Numbered from the stretch's first letter, positions 23,801 to 38,800 are shown. The stretch: DNA of 64,000 bases from Dugong dugon (GCA_030035585.1 CM057465.1:33994001-34058000), one strand, 5' to 3'. Made by a program: numbers and translations. Notes: generated by a model not told the origin, from the letters alone.

Positions 23801-26800
23801 CCCTGGGTCCTTGCACTGAGAAGCTCCTAGACCAGGGGATGATTGATGACAAGGACCTTCCCTCCAGAAGAGGGAAAGCCTTCCCCTAGAGTTGCTGCTC
23901 TGAATTTGGACTTGCAGCCTGCTAGACTGTGAGAGAGTAAATTTCTCTTTGTTAAAGCCATCACTTGTGGTATTTCTGTTATGGCAGCACTAGATAACTA
24001 AGACAGGGACTAACAGAAAAATGACTCAGAGGCCATTGGCAGCTGCTTATCAATGAAACGCTTGGGTCAGGTGACAGATGAAAATTTAAAAACCTAATTT
24101 ATGATCCAACTACCACCAGGGACCCTGGGACAAGATGACACCCCTTACCTGCTGGAGACTGCACATAAAGATACTGCAGCAAAGGAGGCTCTTTGGTGCT
24201 TTCGTTTTCTTTGGAAGGCTTTTCAATCTCTGCATTTCTTGAAGGATTTCCCCATTCCGGAGAAATGAAGCAGTTCACCACAGCCTTTCCTGAAACCTCA
24301 TCTGCAGCAGGCAGTTGGCCATTCACGCGGATGTCTTTTAGGGGCATGGATTCCGTGTTATCGATAGTCTTGGGAGAGGTGATGTCTGTGAGATCTGAGG
24401 GTTTCTACAAGCACAACCAAACCAGAACCAGAAAGGCAAGTGAAAACTCAAGCGGTAAATCTTAATGACAGCTTTCTCACTACACCATAAACAGAATGTT
24501 AAAACACAGCTGTGTGCCACACTGATTGTGTGTGTCAGTGGTTTCAAGAGGATTTATAGGCAGAGTCTGAAAGTGAATGTCAAGTCATGGGAACCTGTAG
24601 GCTTGGTTTCCTAAGTATAAAATAATGGGGATTTTAACAATGGAAAACTGGCTGTGGTGTTTAGACTGTAAAACACATTTTAAAAAATTGTGGTAAATAT
24701 ATATATATATATTTCAACATATTTTACATGTACATGCAGTGACATTAATTATATTCATCATGTTGTGCGACCATCATCGCTGTCTGTCTCCAAGTTCTTC
24801 CATCGCCCTTAACAGAAGCTCAGTGCCCCTCAAGCAATGAATCCCCTTTTTTCTCCCCCTCCTACCTCTGATAACCACTAATAGACCTTGGTCTACATAT
24901 ATCTGCCATCTGTAGACATTTTATATAAGTAGGAAGATTGCAAAATAAATTTTTGAACTGATAATTCATAAAGGATGTTGGCGCCACAGTCTTTTAGGGG
25001 CCTCATAGAACTGGCAGCACAATGGTTAAAGCACTGAGCTGCTTACCGAAAGGACAGTGCTTCGAAACCACCAGGTGCTCCACAGGAGAAAAGACCTGGT
25101 GATCTGCTCCTGTAAGGATTACAGCCTAGGAAACCCTATGGGGATGTTCTACTCTGTCCTTACAGGGTCGTTATGAGTCAGAATTGACTTGATGGCACAC
25201 ATTGAACTGTAGGGCTGACCCAAATCTGGGTTGGTTGTCTAAGATATATACCAGTCCATCTTTCATTTCTGTTCTGCAACCCCAGGCTATATACAAAATA
25301 AGAAAAATTCATTCTGGCAAGAGAGAGGAGTAGAGGAGAAAGTCATAATTAATGGAATGATTTCCATGAAGTGTGCCTGGCTGACCCACTACAGACTGCT
25401 GTAACAACAGTGCTTCTTCTTTCTGAGAGTTTTACAGGTCACATCTCATTAACCTCTGAATGGCTACTAAGCAGGAGACGTGGACAGCTCATGCTTTTCT
25501 TCTGCTCATTTTGTGGCTAAGGAAATAGGACCACTGAGCAGTGATGAGAATTGGCCAAGCAAAGGCAGTGAAAGCCAGACAGCACCCAAATCCCTGAATC
25601 TGGAATTCAGCTGCATCCTGGATTAAGACAATTACTTCAGTGATCCTAGCTTGTGTACAAAAAAAAGATACAGAAGTACACAAACATGCTAACAGTGATT
25701 GCCTCCGTGTGGTCGGATTATGGGTAAGTTTTTATTCTTCCTTATACTTTTCAGCATTTTATATAAACTGTAACTTTTATAAAAATCATTTACTTATAGT
25801 ACTATTATGGCAAGGTTGTTTTGCAAAACCAGTCCGGTACTTAACTGTGTAAGTGACACGTGACTATTCCCATATTGCAGACTTGGTAGCTTATTGTATC
25901 TGTGTGTCTTCATTAGGAAGATACTTCTGGGTTAATGGGAGGTCACCAGACACATCTATCTGCACTCCCTTACCTTGGGCATGACAAGGGATAGGGGGCT
26001 GTCTTCGTATGCCATACTTTGTCTTTTAGTGGCCGGCTCTTCCTCCTCTTGAGGCTTCCTCTCCTCACTAACACGCTTCTGAGCTGAGGGCACAGATGAC
26101 AGCTCTGTTGCTGCTGAGACTTCTGTGCTTCTGCTGTCCCTCTCTGAGCCTGACCCTGGGGGCAGACCTTCCTGAAGGCTCCCATACAGCATGAATAGTG
26201 AAGTGGAGGGCACGTACACCAAGGGCTGACCAGCAAGCACAGCTGGTTTCAGGGTTTCCACGTCAGAGGCTGCAGGAGTGAGTGAGACGCCTACTTGTCC
26301 ATTCAGACCATTCTTCATGGAGAATGCCTGCACATCCGTTTGAGGAGCAGAAAATACTTGTTGGGCTAAAGGACTAGCAGAATATTCTGAGTCAACAGGA
26401 AGGACAGGGTAAGGAGGAATAGGGTCCAAGCTGCCTGATGGAGGCACCACTCTCTTACTGGCAAAGGCTTTGCTCCTATAACATGAAGAAAAATAATGAG
26501 TACCATCGAGTTATCACATTCTACCAACTCCTGAATCTTTGCTTTTCTAAAGAGAACTGTAGCAAATCAGGAGTGAGGTAATGTAGCTCATGCTAATCTT
26601 AAAATGAACTCTCCAGCACATATTATCTAACCCCAGAGGCACATGGCCAGGTATAACCTGGATGGATTTTTAGGGCTGTGGTGGGAAGAGCTCAGAGCTG
26701 GGGGATCTCAGCTTAGTGCTAATACTGGCTAGTTATTGATTATGGAGCACTTACCCCTTATTGAGCATTTAGATTATTAGCATCCACCACCACTCTGTCA

Positions 26801-29800
26801 GTTTGTGCTACTGTGATGGCTGTGTGTTGCTATGATGCTGGAAGCGACACCACTGATACATCAAATACCAGCAGGGTCACCCATCGTTGACAGGTTTCAG
26901 TGGAGCTTCCAGACTTAGACAGACTAGGAAGAAAGGCCTACTGATCTACTGCTGAAAATCAGTCAATGAAAACGTTATGGATCACAACAAAACATTGTCT
27001 GACTCTCTTTCTTTGGACATGTCATCAGGAGGGGTCAGTCACTGGAGGAGGACATCATATTTGGTGAAAGAAGAGGGCCAGCAAGGGCGAGGGAGACCCT
27101 TGGTGAGATGAACCGGCACAACAGCTGTAACGATGGACTTGAAGATATTGGGGACTGTGATGATGATGTAGGACTGGGCAAAGTTTTGTTCTGTCATACA
27201 GAAGGTCATCATAAGTTGAAGCCAACTCTATGGCATCTATTTATCTGTTACTAGCATAATACTGTAGTAATTTTATACTGGTGGTACAATGGTTAAGAGC
27301 TCGGCTGCTAAGCGAAAGGTCAGTGGTTTGAACACACCAGCCACTCTGCGTGAGAAAGATGTGGCAGTCTGCTTCCACAAAGATTACATCCTTGGAACCC
27401 TGTGGGCAGTTCTACTCTATCCTGTAGGGTTGGTGTGAGCCAGAATAGACTGGACAGCAATGGGTACAGGTATTACAATAACAGCTACTCTTACTACTCC
27501 CCAGTTTACTAGTGAGGAAAACCAAAGAACAGAGGTTAGGCAATTTGCCTAAGGCCATCTAGTTATGAAGTGCTGAATCTGGGCCTCCCACCCAAGTCCA
27601 TGTGAGGGCAAAGCCCATGTTCTTACTCAGATGGCCTGGATTTGAATCCAGCTCTATCATTTATTGGCAATATGACTTTGGGCAAATTATTTAACCTCTC
27701 TGGCTTTCAGTTTCCTCTTGGTAAAATGAGGATAACAGCGCCAACCTCAAAGCGGTATTATTATAATTAGATAAGTTAATACACATAAAACTCTTGGAAC
27801 AGTGCCTGGCATTTAGTAAGCAAAGTCAGACATGATGATGCTGAAGTGATTCATCGGACTATCTCGCATCATTTCTCAGTGCCCCGTTACTAGTGAATTG
27901 CCTTTTTTCCATGTATTTATCTTTTTGTTTTCTCTCCCCATAACCTGTCATAACTTACGGCATAAATTTTTCGTGTTTTTTATGTCTCTGAGGCTACTTA
28001 TGCATTGTGTTTGGCACCAAGGGGAAAACTTATAAAAATCTTAACAAATGACTGATGTACTAGCTGGACTACTGAACTTCCTGTTTTGCAGGGTGACAAT
28101 TCCATTTTGTCAAGTTAACGCTGGGAAATAGAAAAGAATACACTCTGAGTTTTAAAGACTACTCACTGTGAATTTTCTTCTATTTGCTGTCTGTAGACAG
28201 CTGCCAGACTTCCAATTTCTAAGGAGTAGCCACCTGATCCTGAAAGGGAAAATGGAGGTTGAACAAATATAGCAAGAGACTTATATACACCAATTCTATA
28301 CAGCAGAATTCATTTTTCACAGCTTAGGGATTATAAGACTATCTCAAATCCTGTTCTGGTTTTGATTCTAAGACAGAAATTTTAAGAAGCTACTAGCTGT
28401 TCATGGCGAATTCAGTCTCATCAAGAATTAGTAAGCATACACACACACACAAAGGAAAAAAAAAGAAAGAAAACAAGTGTTGCTTTGTAAGTCTGATGAA
28501 TTTCTGAGGCTGATCAAAACAGGTCAACCATGGCAGACCAACTGATCTGCAAGGCTGACCAGGATCAATTTCGGACATGAGGCCATGTTCATACACTGTA
28601 AACTCAGCATTTCTTCTGCCCCCAATAATCGTTTCACTTCAGGCAAGTGAAAAGTAGACCCCTGGACACAATAGCTAGGACCTAGAGAGTCAGCTCATTT
28701 TAAAATGCCAGCACATAGGCAGGGCTATAGTTATACTGTGATGGATAGATCCCATGGATTAAGCAAGGGCAGATACCTTGTTCTCTGTAAGGGCTGCTGG
28801 GTTCTGAGTTCACTTTCCTCTTGATCCTGTCAGAAGCCTGAACTGTGTTAAAGGAACTGTGTCGAGCCAGCCTCTGTTTTGCACAAACTTGAATGTGGCC
28901 ATATGTTTCTCTTTTCAATTCTGGTAAGACAGATGCAGAAATATCCACTAGTTCTTCATCTACATAAATGAGAGAATTGGTAGTGTTGTTATACAACTGT
29001 AATTCAGGATAATGTTAGCCTTTTTAGGACATGACTTTGAGCTTGTAATTGTAAGGGTGACACTCTATAAATCAAAAACTGGAATTTTATGAGCCTTGTC
29101 TCAAACCCCAATTTCTTTTGATGCACTATTTTTTTTTTAAAGTTAGCAAATGACTATAATGTGAAATTGAATCAATATAGATACATATTCTAAAATTATC
29201 TGAACTACAACAACAGTAGAGCAAGATGTTCTTCAACCCAAATTAGAATGGACCTGACGTTTTAGATGCTCTGTTTGGGCAGAGTATCAAAGGAAAACCC
29301 AACCATGCTCAACCCTCCAAGCATATTTTGAGATTCACTTTCAAGATTAATGGAGATCAGCCTCTTATGCCACAGCTCTAGGGCAATGAATGTAAGAATC
29401 TCTATATCTTTTATTACATTTTATTATTTCTCTCTTATATTGTAGGAGGCTCAGTTACTAAGTGACCAAAGAAATAAGGTCGGCAGAAATCTCACAGCTG
29501 AAATGCTGTAGAACAGTGAGGATAATAGAAGGTTGGGCCTTGGAGGTACATTTTATGCTTAAGGGAGTCTGTGTGAAGTTAAAATAGAGCCTTACCTATA
29601 CAGTCAGGCAGCTGACCCTGGTGCTCAGACTGGCATTACTGCCCAGTCCATTTCTACTATTTTTTAAAATAACCTCAAAGGGTGTACATTGTAAATTTCA
29701 GACTGATTTAACAAACTGAAAGGCCCACTTAGACATTTTCTAGAACACGCACTTTCACATTAATCTAACTGTAACTTTCACATTAATGTAAAGAGCATAA

Positions 29801-32800
29801 TTTTTAAATTTAAAAATTAAAAAGGAAATCACCCTTATAATTTTCTCTTTCTTATAACAAAAGCCTAATAAATGTTATTTTAGAAAATTGAAATTACAGA
29901 TTTAAAAAGAAGAAAATGGGTCAAGACAGTAACAGGGATCATATTTACCCTTCTTCTGAAACAAATAGAAAATTGGACAAAATATATAAAGCAACAGCTC
30001 CTAAGACACTGGATATCAAGCAATGTAGGACAGTGATTTCCAAAACAGGAATCAAATGAGGTGAGCTCTACGATTGCCCCAGCTTACTGCCTGGAGAATG
30101 TTTCCAGGTTGGGATGTGTGTGTGTGGGGACCTAGGCAAAGCCCAGAGGTCTCCCTAAGTTGAGAACATGGAGCTGGGAGTCCGGGAAAGCCAAGGCAGC
30201 TAGAACCCATAAGGCAGAATATTGGAGAGGAGAGAGGTGTGCAAAAAGAGAACACTGAAGATCTGCAGAGAGTCACCTGGAGTACTCAGTGGAGTACTGA
30301 CATATGTGAGGAAACTAAAAGACCAGGTGAAGAATCACTCAGAGATTATAGGAAACAGCTTATACAGGGCTGGGAATACTGCCAATTCCCAACAGCCAGA
30401 GTGGATAAACCTCATAATTCAGCGGGCATTGGTTAGAGCAATAAAAAGGGTGTTGTCTCAGTAGTGGGGAGAATGTGCCCTACACTAAATGCTAATAGGG
30501 TCCTGCCTCACAAAGCTTAAAAGCAAAACCTGAAAGGATTAATGCTTCCAGGAACAAAGCTTGAGAACATCTTTAGGAATACAGAAATATCCAGCTGCTA
30601 ACCATGTATAATTCTCAATGTTTGGTATACAATTAAAAATTACCAGATACACAAAGAAGAAGGAAAATACAACCCACAATGAGGATAAAAATAAATTGAA
30701 ACTGACCCAGAAATGACAGAGATGATAGAATTAGTAGACAAGGATGTTAAAAGAGTTATTATAATTGTATTCCATATGTTCAAGAAGCTAGACAAAAGAC
30801 TGAACATATTACATACAGACATGGAAAACATAAAGGACCAAACTGAACTTGTAGAGATGAAAACTACAGTGTCTAAGATGAAAAATACTAACGGCAGATA
30901 GTAACACGAAATATTAATAATAGCAAATATTAACTACAGAATAAAATAGGGAACTTGAAGACATAGCAATAGCAACTATCTAAAATGAATCAAGAAAAAA
31001 GACTGAAAAAAATGAAAAAAAGCATCAGTGAACTGTGGGACAACTTAAAGCAGCCAAATGTATGTGTCACTGGAGCTCCCGAAGGACAGGGGAGAGGAAG
31101 GAACAGAAAAGAAACATTTGAGAAATAATGGCCCAAATTAGCCAAATATGATGAAGTTAAACCCACAGATCCAAGAAGCTCAACAAAGCCAAATACAAAA
31201 AACATAACCTACACCAAGGCCATCATAATCAGAATGCTTAAAACCAGCCATAAAACAGAAAATCTTAAAAGCAACCAGAGGAAAAAAAATGTTACAAACA
31301 GAACAGGATTACAGTAGATTTCTCTTAGAAAACAATGCAAGTTAGAAGACAGTGGAACAAGTTCTTTAAAGTACTGAAAAACAAAACCAAACAAACCCTG
31401 TTAACCCAGAATCCACTGCCCAGCAAAAATATCGTTTAAAAACAAAGGAAAAATAAAGATGCTTTCAGATATACAAAGCTGAAATAATTCATCGTTGGCA
31501 GACCTGCACTAGCAGAAATATTAAAAAAAAAAAAGCTCATCAAGAAGAAAATGATACCAGATGGAAACCTGGACTCTGCAAAAAGCAATGATGAGCATGG
31601 GAAATGGTAACTCCATGGTGGCTTAGAGTGGGGGTACACATCTTAGAATTTCTACTTAAATTTATTTTTTATAAACAAATCAAGAGGTTAAACTTTAGTG
31701 TGCATAAGAATCATATCAGGACTTGTTAAAAATCCAGATTCCTGTCCTTTTTCCCAAGAGACTCTGGTTCAGTTGGCCTAGGATGGGACCTGGAACCAAG
31801 TATCCAAGACATTCTGATGCAGGTGGTCCACTCTGAGATACGCTGGCCTGGCTCCAAGTCCTCTTCTCCTCGAGAGAGCACAGAGCTCTCCCAATTGCTG
31901 TCCCACTGGTCATGCAAACACATGAATTCCTTAGCCTTAAAACACCAGCTCACCTCCCCAACTATCTTGTTTTCTACAGTGGTACCATCGCCTAAGTTTT
32001 TGTTCTCTTCTACCTATTACAACTAGTCCAAATTTCTTGGCTTAGGTTTTGAGGCCTTCCAAAATGTGGTCCTAATAGACCAAATCTGATTTCTCAGTAT
32101 TTTCTATCCTATACGCTCCACTTTAATCAGGGTGGCTGGTCTCCCCAGCAAACCAAATTTGTTTCTTACGTTGTTCCTTTAACTAAAAGGCTCTCCATCC
32201 CTCCGAAACCGAAAAGTCCATCAGAACTCAACCTGTATTCTTGCTGAATTCCGACAGAGCGTACTACCCTGTCTAGCATTTAATTGCTCTGTAATTTTCA
32301 AATGTGTGCTAATTTTCCGCCTTCAGTAGAAGCTCTTTAACCAACTAATATGAGGAAGGCACTGAGCTGGGTAATCAAAGATGGATAAAGAAAGTCTCTG
32401 CACTCAAACACGTAGACCAGGGGCAATGCCGTAACATCAACATCACCAAGTACAATACTAAAGTGCAGTAGTTCAGATGAGTCATTCTTTGGGTAATCAG
32501 GGAAAACTTCGTGGAGGAATTGACATTTGAGCCAGGTCTTGAAGGTTGAGTAGAATATTTTTCTGTGGAGAAGACGCCAAGGAGAGGAGAGGCCTGACAG
32601 GGGAAAAGAATATGAAAAACCAAAGGTAGAGAAGCAGGAAATGGCAAAGTTGTGTATTTCATGCACGCAGGGACTGCGTTATACATGTCTTTAAATCTCT
32701 CATAGCATTTAGCATAATTCGTGCACAGTCCATACTCAGTAAGTACTTGCTGGGTTGAATTATTTATACTTAAGTGGTTTCATCCAGTCCTAAGTGAATA

Positions 32801-35800
32801 ATGTGTGACAAGAGAGATGGACAGCTATGTTTTTTATAAGCTTGGGTTAAGTGGCACAAATTTATACCACTAGCACCAAAATTGTAACGGTAATTTAAAA
32901 ATAACTTTAATTGCCTTTTTTCCTAGGCAGCCCAGCTATATATAAAATAGCTGGTGTGGTAGTATCTAGACCCTGATTGCTCAGATATTAACTCTGAAAT
33001 AAGTAGAAGATAATACCCTCTTACTCCAGTTCAATAAAATTACAACATTTGTAACCTTTTAAATAAATTACAGAAAAAGGTGCTCATTACTTCCACATTA
33101 TATTCAGATGCAATTTTACCACATATTAGTTTTGTGATAGTAATTGATATAATTTCTACATTATCTGCAATTTAAAAGAAAAACCATGTTTTATCCCGCT
33201 AATATAGAAACAACCAGAGTTTCAAAAGAAGTGCCATTTTTAATCTTTAGTCCCAAACTTCCGGCAAAAAGCTTTGGAGCAAAAAAAAAAAAAAACACTT
33301 CTAAAGAGCTATAATTTAATAATTATAGAAACTCCCAAGTAAGAAGCTCTCAGAATCTCTCCTGCCTCCTGGCCCCACTCTTTGTCAGTTGACCAGTAAA
33401 CACAGTTTGTAGGCTAATGCTTACTGTTCCAAGAGTGAAGTCACTAGTCTAATTTTGCATTTGACTTGGATCATAGGAAATGTGGAGAAGCCCTGGTGGT
33501 ACAGTGCTTAAGCCCTTGGCTGCTAACTGAAAAGTTAGCAGTTTGAACCCACCAGCTGCTTCACAGAAGAAAAATGTGGTAGTCTATTTCCGTAAAGATA
33601 TATAGCCTTGGAAACCCTATGGGGCAGTTCTACTCTGTCGTACAGAGTTGCTATGTGTTGGAATTGGTTTTTGTTTTTTTTTTTTAGAATGGGAAATGAA
33701 GGGGAAGTGGTGGTTCAGTGGTAGATTTCTCGCCTTTCATGCAGGAGACCCAGGTTTGATTCCCAGTCAATGTACCTCATCAGCAGCTACCACCTGTCTG
33801 TCAGCAAAGGCTTGCATGTTGTTGTGATGCTGAACAGATTTCAGTGGAGCTCCCAGGCTAAGACTAAAAAGAAAGACCTGGTAATCTACTTCCAAAAATC
33901 AGCCAATGAAAACCCTAGGGATCACAATGGTCTGATCCCATCGTGCATGGGGTCACCATGAGTTGGGGGCTGACCTGATGATAACAACAGGGGAAATGAA
34001 GAAAAAAAAAAAATCAATCTCACTGTGCAGTATATGTATAACTTGAAAGAGAAATTTGGGATCGTAAATAAATAGGTCTCTTGGACAAGCACACTGCCTT
34101 ACCATTGGTGCTGAAATCCACAGGCCCGATCCATTTGAAGGCTGGTTTACGGCCTCGTTCTTCTGTTACATGCACTTTCTTTATCAGAGCCAAGCTGGTC
34201 AGAACATTGGCTATGTCATAGAGGCGGCGTACCTTTGCTTGAAGATAAAAAACACAGTTATGGCTATACCATTCCTGACACCAGTAAATTTCAGTTTATG
34301 TGCTAGGTAACTTTTCTAGGCCACCATATAAACGTCAAGTGGGAAGCAGTGAGGTGAGACGAAGAGACCAATAGCTTAGTCACTAAATCTCACAGGACTT
34401 ATGTACCTGATGTATCTGAAGACAGATACTAAGGGAAGGTCAGTGTGTCCTTCCATTTCCACAACTTCACACCTCTTACAAGATTACCTGGTGACATGCA
34501 GGGTGCACTGGAATTGTAAAAACACCAAGGGAGGGAAATGGGCCGTAATTAAAGTCTTAGTAAATGTAATTCTGATATGTGGCAAGTCAGAAGCTGGCCG
34601 AGTTTCTCCAAGCAGGAGGTCATGGCATCAGTGGGCCTGTGAAAATGACAGGGATTCCCCAGCACTTCCTGCAGAGGCTGCACTGCGGGGCACGCAGAAT
34701 GGCCAGGACTCTAGGTCATCAGGTATAACCACAAAAGACAGGCAGCTCCATACCCCAAATCCCGGCATTCTAGCAACTCAGCCACACGGGATGGGGGGAG
34801 ATGGCGGTGGTAGAAACTGGGGTGGGGAGCATTCCCTGAATCTTGAGAGGCTTTGGGAAAGATATTTGAAAATGCATGTACTAGAAAAGAAACTCAAGGG
34901 GATAATACACAGAAAGTATTCTCTAGTCAAGATATCAATCTACAGGCAGGAAAACTCCTTGACTTCAGGGCTAAGATCAAGCAAAGGAGCTTTGACTATC
35001 ATTTAGAAACACTGAGCAGTCACAGATGCAGCTTTCTTCCCAATTCTGACAGGGCCAAATTTTATCTAGCCATTTCCCCCACAGGATGGCTGGAATTCCA
35101 GCTGGAAAAAGAAAAAGCTAGAGAATGTTGAGCTCATGGCTTCCCAAGGCTTGAAAGGGCTACCAGCAACTGGAGGCATTTGGCTCAGTATCTGTGCTCT
35201 GACAGAAAAGGCAGATGCATTGGGCGTGGTACTCAGAATGTCTCTCCTTTGTCTAGGAGCCGTATCCCGCCTCCCTACCATACCCAGTTCTTACCTGTAG
35301 ACAACTTTCATCTCCACCCTTCAGAAAAGTATGCAAGGGGTGGGGAAAAAAGGGGAAAGAAAACTCAGACATTCCTTGTTGGATGCAGTGATACTAATGA
35401 AAAATGCAAAGTAGCTCATATCCTTCCTGACTGGTGTTTGTGGTGATGGCGTTCTTACCACCCACCGTAACTGCCCAGGGAAAAGCATCTGACAAACTTT
35501 AATGGGAATTCTAGCATGTGATTAACTTAGCTTTCTCAACACTACCTACCACCCGTCATTTTGTTGTACTATGGTGGCTTGTGTGTTGCTATGATCTGGA
35601 AGATACGCCACCAATATTTCAAATATCAGCAGGGTTACCCACAGTGGACAGGTTTCAGTGGAGCTTCCAGGCTAAGAGAGACTAAAGAAAGGCCTGGCAC
35701 CAAAAATCACCCAAGGAAAACCTTATGAATCATAACATAATGTTGTCTGACTTTGGAGACGTTGAGGGGGGAATCAATTGCTAGACAAGGACATCATGTT

Positions 35801-38800
35801 TGGTGAAGTAGAAGGCCACAAGACCCTTGGTGAGATGGACTGGCACAGTAGCACAACAATGGACTCAGACATGCTGGTGATCATGAGGATGATGCAGGAC
35901 CAGGCAACATTTTGTCCCGTTGCTCATAAGGTCGCCATGAGTCACAGTCGACTCAACGGCAGCTAACAACAACGGCACAACACCAACAAGCTTTATGAAG
36001 AAGTGCGTTTCACCAAAAAGAAATAAATAAATCAATCTCAGGCAGAAAATACCAACATGTGAAATCCCACTCTTTTGGTGCTGATAAATGGACAGAGGTG
36101 GAGATTCTTACTTTTAAATTTACTATGATCCGGAGTATCTTGGCCTTCTTCTATCAGTATTTTGGCAGCCACATCAAGAGTAACAATCTTGGTTTTGGAT
36201 ACGAGGAACAGCATGACAAACTTCTGGCTCATAATTCTCAAAGATTTGTCTTTTCTACTATTTGCAGATGCTACAAAGGGAATAAATGAAAGCATCAAAC
36301 ATACAATTTACCACCATGAACAATGTACTTAGAGTTAGCTGGAACTATCTAGTTTCGAAACTAGCAGATGGAAAGACCATCCTTGTTATAGGCAGGAGCC
36401 TATTTAGACACACATCACAAAAGTTGGCCCATAAAGAAATAAAATTAATTTTCTTGTGGCTCATAAAATTACTCTGCAGTAGGCAGAAACTCTGAAGCAC
36501 ATATTTTAAACTTCTGTTAATGCTTTATACTCATACTTCATAGAATCCATGATGCTATCTTCTTGAAGCGACTTTTTGAGAAGATGAATGCAGAATAAAA
36601 AGATAAGGCAGGGATCAGGACTTGTTTTCAGGACATCAACTCTTCCCTCAAAGGCAAGGACTCCATTTTTACTTCTCTGCACCCACAATACCTAGAATAT
36701 ACCCTACATACTAGGTGTCCACCTCCTCCAATTCTCTTCCAAAGTAGGTGAATAGGTAAACTATAAGTAAAAAGGAGACACTGATTAGATGTGGATGGCA
36801 GGCAAACCATCTCTGACAGATGGCTGTCTCCTTTGGTTATTAGGATAAGTACTGGCTCATGGGGTGGAACTAAAAGGCATGAGGTAGTGAATCTAATGAA
36901 AACCAGGTTCACCATTCTTTCCTTTTCTAGTATTTGCAAGTGAAATGTGAGTGATACTTGCACTTTATCATCTTAGCAATAGGGAGGAGGATTAAGAATG
37001 ATAAGATCAATGGGTAAAACAGGAGAAGCAAGCCCTGACAAATATGAGTTGATGGTAGAGAGGAGGGGCAATGCAGATATAAGCCCCCCCAAATTTCTGC
37101 ATCAAATGAAAGCAGGTATTGTCTTTGTAAACCAACATTTTTTTGGTAAAAGGTTCTTTTCTAAGTAATCCACTCCAAAATATAATCTTTTTTTTTTAAA
37201 TGGAATTTTTCAAAATATTACTTTCAAAGCAATTTTTACATAAAGGCTCACAAAAAGAAAATAGCACAGGGCAGTCAATCTAAAACAGGAGTACTGTTAG
37301 CGATCTATGGTCCAAAACCATGAAATATCAGCTGAACTGCCACTAGACAGGCTTTAAGTGAGGCTGACTGGGCAGCCCAGTTGGGGAGCCATCTGTCTCC
37401 CTTTCTCCAGGAGAGAATAAGAGGGCGCCTCCCTCCAGGGTTGTCAATCTGGCACTTCCCATTTTAGTAGTAATCTCTTCAGAAGAGACCACTCTTCACT
37501 CTGCCATTACTCATGTGGTTATAATGGACTCACAAGAGGGATAGTCAGGTTCAGAGAAATCCAGTAACTGTTGGTCTTGGGAATCTGGATAGCCATCTTT
37601 TTTGCGTTCTCCAAATTTATAATCCATCAGGTCTAGCTCCTTCTGTTGGAGGTGTGCCATCTGCTCTTCATATTTCTGCTCCTCTCCTAGTCTCTGGAGG
37701 TTCCTCAGGGTTTTTGGCAGGCTGTGCCGTCCATGCCAGCCGTACTGATTCTTGGCCACCCGGCTCACCAGCTGTAGCGACTCCAGCACATTTACAATGT
37801 CATAGATGCGTCTCCTTTCAACGCCTGTTTGAAAAACACAAGCCAATAGACATCATGCAGTTGAACATTTTTGAGTATAAATTCCTCGAGAGCCTGGAAA
37901 CTATATGATGCCCAGTGCAATGCCCAGCGAGTGTGGATATTCAACCAATTCAACCTGTAAGGATGCAAGCAACAGAAATTATTATTTTTTCTTCTTCTTG
38001 GGATCCAAAACTCAGTAAGATCTAGGATAAAACATCCATCTAGAGACGGATGATAGTTCCATCTGTGTTTCATAAACAGCACAGCAGTGTTTCTTTAGAT
38101 GTGTCAGGCAAACCACATAAGCATTTCAGCAAATCAAAACTGATGGCACTGAGTAATACATGTAATAGTGTTCTTAATGGATGCTTGATGTATGCTGGAT
38201 AGTTGACTTTGATTTGTATTCCTCGTTATGGAGACTATACAATAAAACGTGTCCAATAACTGACACCTCATTATTGGATGGTATCATTTCCTGGAGTTTC
38301 AATGATGTGAAAAAACTACCTTGTTAACTCTCTTAGTGGTCCAGTAAGGAAAAAAAGATGGTAAATATTTTGTCTCCTATCTTGAACTAGAAATTCAGGA
38401 ATCAAGAGCATGGGCACCCTTCTCGGGTTGCTGGAAGAAGCCATAAGCAGGGCTGGAGCAACACAGGTGTCTCCTTTTGCTCATCATGGCTACTGACAAC
38501 TATCTCTCTTTGTGCTCCCATTCACCATATCCTGCCAGACAGCTCGAAGTGAAGCACAGAGACTCATACAGGCTGACTATGAAGTTCATCAAGTTCTTAC
38601 CCATTTTCCCAACATCCTTAAACAGCTAGGATTATGAGCTGACATCGAGTTTACCAACAATATTTACAGTGGTTAAGCGTGGGAACCACCAGTTGGGTGG
38701 TCCTGGGTAGGTTATTTTCCATTCTTGTGCCTTCATATTCATCTCATAAAAGGATGAGGTTTAAATGTGATAATAAATGTAAAGGGTCCATGGTGGGTGT

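Larger units (their letters stand above)
18861..24148 (-). other. E2F7 intron 11 (5.3 kb)
   Basis: An L1 3' fragment was entered by an RTE, which was entered by an AfroSINE (19135-22250). A MIR-like element (23025-23205) and a complete MaLR LTR (23496-24005) follow. 22260-23020 is AT-rich and unassigned. Confidence 0.85.
24405..25973 (-). other. E2F7 intron 10 (1.6 kb)
   Basis: An L1 3'-end fragment (24675-24945) is followed by an AfroSINE (about 25000-25204). 25210-25970 is unassigned. Confidence 0.8.
26476..28166 (-). other. E2F7 intron 9 (1.7 kb)
   Basis: It holds an RTE-tailed SINE-like element (26783-27245), an AfroSINE (27276-27470) and a MIR (27620-27815). The remainder is unassigned. 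Confidence 0.8.
28960..34102 (-). other. E2F7 intron 7 (5.1 kb)
   Basis: A HAL1 element covers about 29960-31620, with a MER5-like piece at 31690-31850. An AfroSINE (33486-33688) is followed closely by a tRNA-Gly-type SINE (33705-33990). 28960-29950 and 31960-33480 show nothing assignable apart from a possible ancient repeat near 32480-32640. Confidence 0.8.

Noticed and set aside
33711..33763. tRNA-Gly gene
   Set aside because: The A and B boxes are present, but the sequence lacks complementary acceptor-stem ends and continues into a SINE body found in other copies.
34401..35006. 201-codon plus-strand open frame in E2F7 intron 6
   Set aside because: No recognisable domain, no splice or promoter context and no repeat-derived protein similarity. 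One frame of this length in 64 kb is compatible with chance.
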